Of a DNA stretch of 64,000 bases, positions 55,701 through 63,360 are shown one piece after another. Made by a program: the position numbers and the translations under genes. Below the pieces are notes generated by a model. That model did no database searches and was not told the origin of the DNA. It saw only the letters and a list, made by a program, of their open reading frames with translations. The first letter of the stretch is position 1. The number at the start of each line of letters is the position of its first letter. Location: the NCBI GenBank assembly GCA_934486705.1, contig CAKSQS010000002.1, forward strand, positions 62,001 through 126,000, read 5' to 3'. The stretch comes from an uncultured Eubacteriales bacterium (GTDB taxonomy: Bacteria; Bacillota; Clostridia; Oscillospirales; Acutalibacteraceae).

Positions 55701-58355
55701 GAGCATCCCGAGTGGTTTAAAAGCTATTCGCAGGAGGTTACCTGCCGTGATTTCAGGTGGGATAACGCGGCTCTTGCGGAATATTATATAAACGCATTAA
55801 CGCAAATAGCCGTTAAAACCGGAATTGACGGCTTGCGCTTTGACTCCGAGCCGCAAACCGCAGGGTATGAAATTGACGGTAGAATAAGAAAAAGCATAAG
55901 CGCCGCGGGGCGCAAGCTTATATATTTCGCGGAAACCAAAAATAACGATAATACCGTGTACGATTTATCCGAGGGCGATGTTCAGGGACCGGACTATATA
56001 TCGGTAAAGCATTTTGAATCGGTTTTTCTTAAAAGGAATATAGTTGACAGTATAAAAAACGGGATCTGGATAGGCGCGCCCGAAGCGCAGGATATACATA
56101 AATCGGGGGAATTCAGGTATTACACCTTTCAGCTTTGCTGCCACGACAGCTACGAGTATTCATCCCGCGGCGATCGTCTTATTATGGGGTATGAGGCGCT
56201 GTTTTCCCCCTTTATTCCCGTTTGGGTAATGGGTGAGGAATTTAACAACGCCAAGGACGGCGATTACACGCGCATACTGTATCTTAACACATTTAAGCGT
56301 GAGCTGCTTAAAAATGATGATAACCGCCGATATTTTGAGGATGTAAAAAAAATGATTGAAATACGCCGCACTTATTCCGATATATTTGAATATTTTCCGA
56401 AAAACCATAAAAATTCAAATATATGCAAGGCGGAAGTATCAGGCGGCGCTAAGCTGCAAGCATATGCGCGTTATTACGGAAACAGGGGAATTATTATTAT
56501 TCCGAACGAAACGAATGAAAAAACGGAGCTGACCGTAACGCCGCGTCTTTATGAAATGGGGCTTTCGGGGTACGAAGCCTACACCGTTACGGATTTATCA
56601 AGCGGCAAACTTATAGCATCGGGAACGGAAGAACAAATTCTTTCGTTTGCGGCGTCGGTAAACGCACGTGATACGGGCAAATTTTTAATAACCGGCAGCG
56701 GCGAGCGCGGAGCGGGTATTTCAAAGCCGATACCGGAAGAGCCTGAGGATGACTCCGACAGAATTGAATATACTGCCCCGATATGCGAATATTTTATTCC
56801 CGATACCGGTGATTTTACCGATTTCGGTACATTCTGGCACGACAATATTCCGGAGATCAAGAATATTATAAACAACGGTGTTCAGCACGGGGTAATGCTT
56901 ACATACAACGGCGGGGACGTAGGCAGGCGGATAACCTCGCTTAAAAAATACCGCGTCGACGGGTTTTCGCTCAAATTTGAACGTCTTACAAAAAATGATG
57001 GGTGTACAGGCGACCCGTCTGTAACGGTAATGCTTTCAAAAACAATTGATTTGGATAAATTCCGTATAATGATCGACACCTCCGCCGGTACGCTGAGCTA
57101 TTATAACGGAGCGACTGCGCCTACCGAAATTGCCCGCTCCGATAAGCTTAAATACAGTGAGCTTTCGCAAAGCTCTTTTACCGTAACCTTTTCGCTGAAT
57201 ACCGACGGCTCTGTTATATGCTCGTTGAACACGGGCGGTACTGAGATTTGCGGTGTAATACCGTCTTCGTTTGCAGCTCTTATGGGCGATTTCGGCACTG
57301 AACAGCTTTATTTTGCGGTAGGTCCGGGCAGGGCTGACCCCTTACGGGTTTATAATTTTTCGGTTGAGCTTACCGGCATATATCAAAAAACAGAAAAAAC
57401 ACCCGATGAAACACAAATGACAAAGGTGACGGACGGTGCGGCGGCTTCATTTGAAGATTATATTAAGGGGAGCTGCCGCAGCGGGGTAAGTCTTAGTTTT
57501 GAAGGATGCGATATAGGCGGCTGTATTATGTACTCCGAAATGCAGGAGCTAAAAGGCTTAAAGCTTTCGTTTGCGGGTCTTGAAAAAAATGAGGGATATG
57601 AGGATAATCTTTTGAAATTTTCAATTTGCATAGGTGACTCTGCGCAGAAATTACCTAAATTTCGGGTTGTTTTTGATACGCTCAGCGGTACTGTAAGCTA
57701 TTACAGCGGCAGTAATCCCTACGGTAATTTGACAGCTATTGCGGAGGATGATATACTGAAATATAAAAATCTTCACGGACATCCGTTTGAAGTGCTTTTC
57801 GGTGTGAACGACGCGGGCGACGTAACCGTTACCTTTACCCTGGGGCAGAGGAAGATTACGGGGATTATTCCGAAAAAGTTCCGTGATTTGTATTTAAACG
57901 GTGAGAATGTTTATTTCGGTATTTCTTCTTCAAACCGCAGCGGTTATTTTTCCGTTGCCCTTACCGGAATAGAAAAAATGTACACGCTTACATTTCTGAA
58001 AAATCGGTTTAATAAAGGGGAAATGCTTGTACCGCAGGATGCCGAGTACAGACTGCCCGCTCCCGCCCATAGAAACGGTTATGCGTTTATGGGTTGGCGT
58101 GATATTGAAACCGGCGTTTGCTATGCCGCGGGAGCACGCCTTAAAGCTGTAAAATCGGCGGATTTTGCGGCATATGAGGCATATCCCGGTGATATTGATT
58201 GCAACGGCGTAAGGCAAGCGGCAGACCTTATCATACTCAGAAAATATATTTTGGGCGCGGTAAAATATGTTGCCGCTACCGCCGATGCAAACTGTGACGG
58301 AATTATTGATATAAGAGACGTGATAAGTCTTAAAAAAATAATAAGTCAATATTGA
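52779..58355 (+). CDS. Giant secreted dockerin protein: six repeat modules around a GH13-like domain
   Basis: 1858 residues: signal peptide (~1-33), four novel modules (~45-825), a GH13-like catalytic domain (~835-1320), two more modules (~1330-1745), an InlB/Listeria-Bacteroides-like repeat (~1748-1800; YTLTFLKNRFNKG, GYAFMGW) and a dockerin-like pair (1802-1858; DIDCNGVRQAAD, DANCDGIIDIRD). Triad residues are D1022 (GLRFDSEP), E1052 (YFAETKN) and D1123 (CCHDSYEY). Region I is DVVSFGV, without the usual Asn-His. It joins in one chain what 29548 and 33322 encode separately. It is secreted and presumably held on a cohesin scaffold, acting on an alpha-linked glycan (inference). GGGGAG precedes the ATG. 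Confidence 0.88.
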   Translation: MYKKFLFKITAVFLNLLIIAAGMPILAPAAAQAEQVIAARQASDGFNTVCKEDFTDPQEKFSESIPYVEQRYKDTAPCGVALHFSGGAYERAVFTAEKYNIDGFYLRIDSIVKKNSTGSAPKFSILVSKTGAAGRFILLFDTQNGTVYRSGENSALTALITNDALKYASLAANGFDIGFKAKENGALALEITARDGKYLTADIPGEYAVETGKNAASSYIGISPFSAAEGTTDEFTVNISAIKYDEYTRPISSTLIKQVSNGKNRLLNGNYGSFPCGMVSEFSGTDIGSRHVSAEKYPIDGLRLRFGSFKKTEGYESENAELAITLTQSADSIGAVRIVIDTDNKTLGYYTAGVKPVTIISGEELSYDNISANEFVVGFNVNLSGECTVFIAVGNAPALYGTIPSSFFSLINGCETARFTVSPANSINYFSVKTTGIYVEKQDGGFTVPDKRAFKEITGITDNIPEKTTVFDGWEAVGTRLTFSGGDVGRRITTEDKYNFDGLSLKFSNLKKNSNAYGALRFAISAAEQTEALGRFRVMADTAEGTLSFYNAEVSPTVFLSSDLLKYENISQTDFIMSFYSLSDGGMKCIVKVKGKNPIYGTIPASFCGSYANKLADSYITVAPGKAIDDARYYFSVDITGIKSDKYTVPSGAVLRKTVGSGNSLIPLKNGVFAAGESSVFTNVGANARQCSREKYNVNGLSLRFGGLSALWEEYPVMAVMLTEDINAAYGNSLYIDTSAGALCFNNAENILLKSEVLQYKRLQNREFTLMFDGDGNGNVSVTVSVRGYAQMKAVLPLKLPENNIYFAIAPGGVNSFSVTLTGILCREKYINNSYLLPQYKCDGLISTYENGTPEWLSSAVIGETNVSIFGTFYDMLPLLDHCAETGINALWLTPVSDKGENGNGYSNMGIKTIDPYLTGLIPYGENWRQLTDEEYEKGWQVFSEFVKEAHKRNIRILFDVVSFGVLKESPLISEHPEWFKSYSQEVTCRDFRWDNAALAEYYINALTQIAVKTGIDGLRFDSEPQTAGYEIDGRIRKSISAAGRKLIYFAETKNNDNTVYDLSEGDVQGPDYISVKHFESVFLKRNIVDSIKNGIWIGAPEAQDIHKSGEFRYYTFQLCCHDSYEYSSRGDRLIMGYEALFSPFIPVWVMGEEFNNAKDGDYTRILYLNTFKRELLKNDDNRRYFEDVKKMIEIRRTYSDIFEYFPKNHKNSNICKAEVSGGAKLQAYARYYGNRGIIIIPNETNEKTELTVTPRLYEMGLSGYEAYTVTDLSSGKLIASGTEEQILSFAASVNARDTGKFLITGSGERGAGISKPIPEEPEDDSDRIEYTAPICEYFIPDTGDFTDFGTFWHDNIPEIKNIINNGVQHGVMLTYNGGDVGRRITSLKKYRVDGFSLKFERLTKNDGCTGDPSVTVMLSKTIDLDKFRIMIDTSAGTLSYYNGATAPTEIARSDKLKYSELSQSSFTVTFSLNTDGSVICSLNTGGTEICGVIPSSFAALMGDFGTEQLYFAVGPGRADPLRVYNFSVELTGIYQKTEKTPDETQMTKVTDGAAASFEDYIKGSCRSGVSLSFEGCDIGGCIMYSEMQELKGLKLSFAGLEKNEGYEDNLLKFSICIGDSAQKLPKFRVVFDTLSGTVSYYSGSNPYGNLTAIAEDDILKYKNLHGHPFEVLFGVNDAGDVTVTFTLGQRKITGIIPKKFRDLYLNGENVYFGISSSNRSGYFSVALTGIEKMYTLTFLKNRFNKGEMLVPQDAEYRLPAPAHRNGYAFMGWRDIETGVCYAAGARLKAVKSADFAAYEAYPGDIDCNGVRQAADLIILRKYILGAVKYVAATADANCDGIIDIRDVISLKKIISQY

Positions 58356-58370
58356 AAATAAGGTGATGCT

Positions 58371-60356
58371 ATGAAAAAAACATATACTGCGGGATATTAT
58401 TTTTCTGCCGATTCAAACGGCGGTCAAACGCCGATAGGCGCCGCTTCCTGCTTTGATTTTAATAATTATAAAGAAGAAAAGATCACCCCCGAAAAAACCG
58501 ATTTAATATATAATTCGGCGGGTTTTAAGGCTACGGTTCATAGGCTTGAATCGGGTGTTGAGGACGTGCTTATACAATCGGTCACCTATGAAAACACAAA
58601 TGAAAAAACCGCCTTTTTGGAAACGGCAGCCACATTTTTTGTTGAGGATATTTCGGGCGGCGTATTGGAAAGACCGACTGATTTTAACATTTACACCTGC
58701 AAAAATTATTGGCAGGGCGAGGGGCAGTGGCGTTCGCAGCATATAGATGAGCTTGGAATTTATAAGACGTCCGACCATATATGTTTTTCGCATTTCCTTT
58801 TATCATCTCAGGGCAGCTGGAGCACAGGCGAGCATTACCCGCTTATGATTATTGAAGATACCGTGAACGGCGAGAGCTGGTTTTTTGAGCTTGAGGGCGG
58901 CTTTCAATGGCTTTTTGAGTTGGCTGTTAAAAACGGCTCGTTTTGCGTTATGGGAACGCAGGCCGCAATTTTAAACGGCGGTTTTGCAAAGACGCTTCAA
59001 AAGGGCGAAAGCTTTACAACGCCGCGCGGCTTTTTCGGTTATGCCGCAGGGGGATTTGAGGCGGCAGTGCGCAAACTTACGGATGTAAAGCGGCGGCTTT
59101 CGCTGAGAAAACCGTCGGGCAGCGGCGCACCGCTTGTTTTTAACGATTATATGAACTGCCTTTGGGCAATGCCGAGCGCCGAAAAGCTTATTCCGCTTAT
59201 CGATGCGGCAGCCGCGGTCGGCTGCGAAATTTTCTGTATGGACGACGGCTGGCTCGATTTTAAGGGCGATTGGAATATAAACGACAAGCTTTACGGTAAG
59301 TACGGTCTTAAAGGGATAATTGATTACATTCGTTCAAAGGGTATGCAGGCGGGAATATGGCTTGAAATTGAATCGGCGGCTATCGGCTCTGAGTTTGCCG
59401 CAAACGCCGAAAACCTTTTGAGCAGAAACGGAATACCCATAGGCACAGGCTGTAAAATGGTTGATTTCAGAAAAGAGGAAACGAAAAAGCATATTAGAAA
59501 CGTAATAGATATGCTTTACTCTATGGGAATAAGGTATATTAAAAACGATTACAATATGAGCACCGTTATAGGTATTGACGGCGAGAGCAGCCCGTGTGAA
59601 AATCTGATCGCGCACAGCAATGCGTTTTACAGCTTTATAAACGGTGTATACCGCGATTATCCCGATTTGATTATAGAAAATTGCGGCAGCGGAGCTATGC
59701 GCTCCGATAACGGCACGCTCAGTTATTTTGAACTACAAAGCACCAGCGACCAGGAAATTTACACACGGTATCCATCAATTGCGGCGGGCAGCGCCGCTTG
59801 TATGCCGCCAGAAAAGGCGGGAATATGGGCGTACCCATACCCGATGCTTTATAACGACAGGTTGAAACCCGCCGACGCCGTTTTTAACGGCGAATATATA
59901 AAAGAATTTTCCGACGGGGAGCAAACCGCATTTAATATGGTAACCTCGCTTTGCGGTGTAATGTATCTTTCGGGGCGTATTGAGTATGCCGACGCACTGA
60001 ACCGCAGGCTTATTGCCGACGGTGCGGCGTTATTTAAAAGATACAGAGCGTATATGGCAGAGGCTTACCCGTTCTGGCCGCTCGGTCTTAAAGGTCTTAA
60101 CGACCGCACGTGGAATGCATTGGGCTTTTTATGTGAAAAAAGCAACATTGCAATGCTGGCGGTGTGGAAAATAGGCGCAGCGGAAAATGAGTGTGAAATT
60201 GACCTTTCAAAGCGGCTGCGCAAGGGCTTTGAAATTTCGGATTGCTATCACGCCGACGGTATGCAATATGAATTTGACAAAAATGCCCTTAAAATAAGAC
60301 TGAAATCCGAAAAACGGTATTCCGCAATATGGTTTGCGATAGATATTAAACGCTGA
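58371..60356 (+). CDS. GH36 alpha-galactosidase
   Basis: A 661-residue retaining enzyme. An N-terminal beta-sandwich (~1-250) is followed by the barrel with FCMDDGWLDFKGDW, the nucleophile D393 in YIKNDYN and the acid/base D460 in QSTSDQE; ENCGSGAMRSD lies between. All are family landmarks. It has no signal peptide and so acts inside, removing terminal alpha-galactose (alpha-N-acetylgalactosamine is possible in some subgroups). It begins 15 bases after the giant dockerin protein and ends the glycan locus; a new promoter follows. Confidence 0.93.
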   Translation: MKKTYTAGYYFSADSNGGQTPIGAASCFDFNNYKEEKITPEKTDLIYNSAGFKATVHRLESGVEDVLIQSVTYENTNEKTAFLETAATFFVEDISGGVLERPTDFNIYTCKNYWQGEGQWRSQHIDELGIYKTSDHICFSHFLLSSQGSWSTGEHYPLMIIEDTVNGESWFFELEGGFQWLFELAVKNGSFCVMGTQAAILNGGFAKTLQKGESFTTPRGFFGYAAGGFEAAVRKLTDVKRRLSLRKPSGSGAPLVFNDYMNCLWAMPSAEKLIPLIDAAAAVGCEIFCMDDGWLDFKGDWNINDKLYGKYGLKGIIDYIRSKGMQAGIWLEIESAAIGSEFAANAENLLSRNGIPIGTGCKMVDFRKEETKKHIRNVIDMLYSMGIRYIKNDYNMSTVIGIDGESSPCENLIAHSNAFYSFINGVYRDYPDLIIENCGSGAMRSDNGTLSYFELQSTSDQEIYTRYPSIAAGSAACMPPEKAGIWAYPYPMLYNDRLKPADAVFNGEYIKEFSDGEQTAFNMVTSLCGVMYLSGRIEYADALNRRLIADGAALFKRYRAYMAEAYPFWPLGLKGLNDRTWNALGFLCEKSNIAMLAVWKIGAAENECEIDLSKRLRKGFEISDCYHADGMQYEFDKNALKIRLKSEKRYSAIWFAIDIKR

Positions 60357-60428
60357 GGCGGTAAAACAGATAGGATTGACCATTGCGTAAAAAAAACGGA
60401 ACGATCAGAACTCTTTGTTTTTTTGATA

Positions 60429-60457
60429 TTGAAAAAAATTCGGAATCGGATTATAAT
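60429..60457 (+). promoter_or_regulatory. Promoter of cwlD-radA
   Basis: TTGAAA (60429-60434), 17-base spacer, TATAAT (60452-60457), in the 187-base gap after the GH36 gene. The cwlD start is at 60544. Confidence 0.7.
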
Positions 60458-60543
60458 AAAATACGGATAAATGTTTAAAGCCGTAAAATGTTCTACCGCT
60501 CCGCACGAAAACATATTTTAAACTGTATGGGAGTGATTGCGGA

Positions 60544-61257
60544 ATGTTTAAGGGACGTATAGCGGCGGTGTTATCCTTGATTTTGGTTCTTGCTTTTTTC
60601 AGTACTCTTTTGCGCGGCAATTTTTCAAAAACGGCGGTTTCGGGAAATGTGTATCAAAGACCGACGATTATTCTTGACGCAGGCCACGGCGGGTTTGACG
60701 GCGGCGCGGTTGCGCCCGACGGGACGGTGGAAAAGGAAATAAACCTGAAAATCGCTTTAAAGCTGAAAGATTTTTTAAAGCTTGGGGGATACGAGGTTAT
60801 TATGACGCGCGACAGCGACGTTTCAACCGATGACGTTGAAACCGACAAAATAGCCGCCCGCAAAAAAAGCGACCTTAAAAACCGACTTAAGCTAATGCGG
60901 GATTACCCCGACGCGGTGTTTGTGAGTATTCACCTGAATAAATTCACCACTTCCGCCGCAGCAGGCTCGCAGGTGTTTTACAGCGCGGGCAGAGAGGAAT
61001 CAAAAAAGCTCGGTGAGGATATACAGAAATCAATTGTGCGGCTCTTGCAGCCCGAAAATTCAAGGGTCAATAAGCAAGCTACGAGCAGCACATATATTCT
61101 TTACAACGCAACGCTGCCGGCGGTGCTTGTGGAGTGCGGTTTTTTAAGCAATACCGCCGAGCTTAAAAGGCTTAAAACCGAGGAATACCAAAATAAAATG
61201 GCGTTCAGCATTTTTTGCGGAATAATGGATTATCATAAAACAACGGAGGAAAGTTAA
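60544..61257 (+). CDS. cwlD: N-acetylmuramoyl-L-alanine amidase, CwlD-like
   Basis: Zinc amidase that strips peptide side chains from muramic acid; CwlD prepares the muramic-lactam of spore cortex. The 237-residue protein has a signal/anchor helix (~5-22) and one Amidase_3 domain with zinc and catalytic residues in DAGHGGFDGG, EKEINLKIA, VSIHLNKF and VECGFLSN. The single domain, small size and lack of cell-wall-binding repeats favour CwlD over an autolysin. It starts a two-gene unit; radA begins at the very next base after its stop. Confidence 0.85.
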   Translation: MFKGRIAAVLSLILVLAFFSTLLRGNFSKTAVSGNVYQRPTIILDAGHGGFDGGAVAPDGTVEKEINLKIALKLKDFLKLGGYEVIMTRDSDVSTDDVETDKIAARKKSDLKNRLKLMRDYPDAVFVSIHLNKFTTSAAAGSQVFYSAGREESKKLGEDIQKSIVRLLQPENSRVNKQATSSTYILYNATLPAVLVECGFLSNTAELKRLKTEEYQNKMAFSIFCGIMDYHKTTEES

Positions 61258-62625
61258 ATGGCGACCAAAAGCAAAACGGTATTTGTTTGCAGCGAGTGCG
61301 GGTATGAAACACCGAAATGGGCAGGGAAGTGCCCCGGCTGCGGCGAGTGGAACACAATGGTTGAGGATGTGCGCCTGCCGCAAAAATCTGCGGTTTCGGC
61401 TGCGCCGCGACCTGCGCACACATTCTCTGCAATGCCGCTTTCGCAAATAAACGCGGCGGACGAACATCGCTTTGTAACGGGAATATCCGAGCTTGACAGG
61501 GTGCTCGGCGGGGGAATAGTAAAAGGCTCGGTAATACTGCTTTCGGGCGACCCCGGCATAGGAAAATCTACCATACTTTTGCAGGTCTGCAACGCGCTGC
61601 AGCGTGATATTAAAATTCTTTATGTATCGGGCGAGGAATCGGCAATACAAATAAAATTAAGGGCAAAGCGCTTAGGCGTTGAGAGCGACAGCGTTTCCGT
61701 TATGACCGAGACCGACGTTCAAACGGTGTGCGAATATATAAACTCAGCCCGCCCCGACCTTGTTATGATAGACTCAATTCAGACCATGCAACACCCCGAT
61801 ATTTCGTCGTCGCCAGGCAGCATAGTTCAGGTGCGCGAATCGGCTAACCTGCTTTTGCGCACGGGCAAAAGCCTTGATATACCCGTTTTTATTGTAGGTC
61901 ACGTGAATAAGGGCGGAGATATTGCAGGGCCTAAGGTAATGGAGCATATCGTTGATACTGTGCTTTATTTCGAGGGGGAGAGAAATCAGTCCTATCGCAT
62001 TTTAAGGGCAATAAAAAACCGTTTCGGCTCAACAAACGAAATCGGCGTTTTTGAAATGACCGAAACGGGGCTTGCAGAGGTTGAAAACCCGTCCGCTATG
62101 ATGCTTTCGGGCAGAATGAGCGATGTTTCGGGCGGGTGCATTACCTGTATTATTGAGGGTACGCGCCCGATCTTAGCCGAGGTTCAGGGGCTTGTGGCGG
62201 CAACCGGCTTCGGCAACGCGCGCAGAACCGCCGCCGGGTTTGATTACAACCGCTTGAATCTTTTGCTTGCGGTGCTTGAAAAAAGACTGGGGCTTATGTT
62301 CTCAAATCTTGATACCTATATAAACATTGTGGGCGGTATAAGGCTTGACGAGCCCGCAGCGGATTTAGCCGTGGCTATGGCGTTGGTTTCGGGGCTGCGC
62401 GATATTCCTATAGATGAAAACACCGTAGCGTTCGGCGAAATAGGTTTATCGGGCGAGCTGCGCAGCGTTCCGCGCGCACAGGCGCGGGTAAACGAGGCGG
62501 CGCGAATGGGCTTTACAAGGTGTATACTGCCGTCGGCGTGTCTTAAACAAATAAATTCCGCGCCCGAGGGAATAAAGCTTTTGGGCGTTAAAAGATTATC
62601 CGACGCGGTGGCGTTTATTAAGTAG
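61258..62625 (+). CDS. radA: DNA repair protein RadA
   Basis: RecA-like helicase aiding branch migration in recombination. The 455-residue protein has an N-terminal C4 zinc finger (CSECGYETPKWAGKCPGCGE in part), Walker A GDPGIGKST near residue 98, the RadA signature KNRFGSTNEIG near 258 and a C-terminal Lon-like domain. All family elements are present at normal length. The ATG adjoins the cwlD stop and AAGGAGG-like GGAGGAAAG lies before it. Its last 8 bases overlap the end of a small convergent gene. Confidence 0.97.
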   Translation: MATKSKTVFVCSECGYETPKWAGKCPGCGEWNTMVEDVRLPQKSAVSAAPRPAHTFSAMPLSQINAADEHRFVTGISELDRVLGGGIVKGSVILLSGDPGIGKSTILLQVCNALQRDIKILYVSGEESAIQIKLRAKRLGVESDSVSVMTETDVQTVCEYINSARPDLVMIDSIQTMQHPDISSSPGSIVQVRESANLLLRTGKSLDIPVFIVGHVNKGGDIAGPKVMEHIVDTVLYFEGERNQSYRILRAIKNRFGSTNEIGVFEMTETGLAEVENPSAMMLSGRMSDVSGGCITCIIEGTRPILAEVQGLVAATGFGNARRTAAGFDYNRLNLLLAVLEKRLGLMFSNLDTYINIVGGIRLDEPAADLAVAMALVSGLRDIPIDENTVAFGEIGLSGELRSVPRAQARVNEAARMGFTRCILPSACLKQINSAPEGIKLLGVKRLSDAVAFIK

Positions 62626-62752
62626 GCGCGTCCTCTTTCGGCTGCAAATACGGGCAAGCACTCGAAAGGGAATTGACCGCCGTGCATTTATTCAGCGTGC
62701 AATAGCCGTCACACTGGTATTTGCAGTTTTCGGCGCATTGAATTATCCCCAT
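62618..62752 (-). CDS. Small Cys-rich protein (DUF1540-like)
   Basis: A 44-residue frame with six cysteines (C6, C10, C14, C18, C23, C33), spaced as in small clostridial metal-binding-like proteins (MGIIQCAENCKYQCDGYC). AGGGGTG lies six bases before the ATG. The end (PYLQPKED) matches how such proteins close. These are often mis-annotated; metal binding is likely and function is unknown. It ends inside the last codons of radA on the opposite strand. Confidence 0.75.
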   Translation of the reverse strand: MGIIQCAENCKYQCDGYCTLNKCTAVNSLSSACPYLQPKEDAPT

Positions 62753-62819
62753 ATTTTCACCCCTGAAAATAGTATTCGGGGAAAAAAATTAAATATTCAT
62801 AAGTTTTTGCACAAAACAA

Positions 62820-62950
62820 AGGCTCCTTTCTTTTTGACGTAAGTCAAAACAGAGGGGGTTGCTCCCCACGGTGTGGGGAGACGTCAACGCCAGTTGACAG
62901 AGGGGACCGCCGCCGTCAGCGGCTGTCACGTTAGTGACTGAGGGGTATTT
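62820..62950 (+). repeat. Modular hairpin repeat, copy 3 (long form)
   Basis: Starts with the same ~35 bases as copy 1 (GGCTCC, then TTTTGAC-GTAA-GTCAAAA, then AGAGGGG) and ends with TGAGGGGTATTT. Between are extra hairpins: CTCCCCAC/GTGGGGAG, GTCAAC/GTTGAC followed by AGAGGGG, CCGC...GCGG, and GTCAC/GTGAC. It occupies most of the gap between the Cys-rich protein and the cupin gene. Confidence 0.8.
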
Positions 62951-62968
62951 ACAGCATTGTCAACAGTA

Positions 62969-63292
62969 TCAGAAAGATACCGTAAGCTGCATTTTAAATT
63001 TTTCAATTCCGAACACGGCGTGCGGTATGCCCTTGGGCATTATAAGAGTCTCGCCCTCTGTTAAAATATATTCCTTACCGCCCACGGTGAATTTACCCTT
63101 ACCGTCAAGCACCGTTACCATAGCGTCGCCGCCGGCCGAATGGGAAGAAATTTCCTCGCCCTTATCAAACGAAAAAACCGTCATACTTACAAGCTCGTTT
63201 TGCACAAGCGTTTTGCTTACTACCTGACCATCGCTGTAATCCACAAGGTCTTTTAAGCAAAGCGCTTTTTCTTTTTCAATATTTTTATACAT
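62969..63292 (-). CDS. Single-domain cupin protein
   Basis: A 107-residue cupin: motif 1 EEISSHSAGGDAMVTVLDG and motif 2 EGETLIMPKGIPHAVFG, with metal-ligand His residues. As recalled, small cupins like this in clostridia are usually of unknown role; sugar binding or metal-dependent regulation are possibilities. It stands 68 bases downstream of an unrecognised minus-strand gene and may be co-transcribed with it. Confidence 0.88.
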   Translation of the reverse strand: MYKNIEKEKALCLKDLVDYSDGQVVSKTLVQNELVSMTVFSFDKGEEISSHSAGGDAMVTVLDGKGKFTVGGKEYILTEGETLIMPKGIPHAVFGIEKFKMQLTVSF

Positions 63293-63360
63293 AATAACAC
63301 TCCGTTCCTTTTTGTTATAAGCTTATTATTCTCTTTTATTTTTAATATATCAAGCTGATT

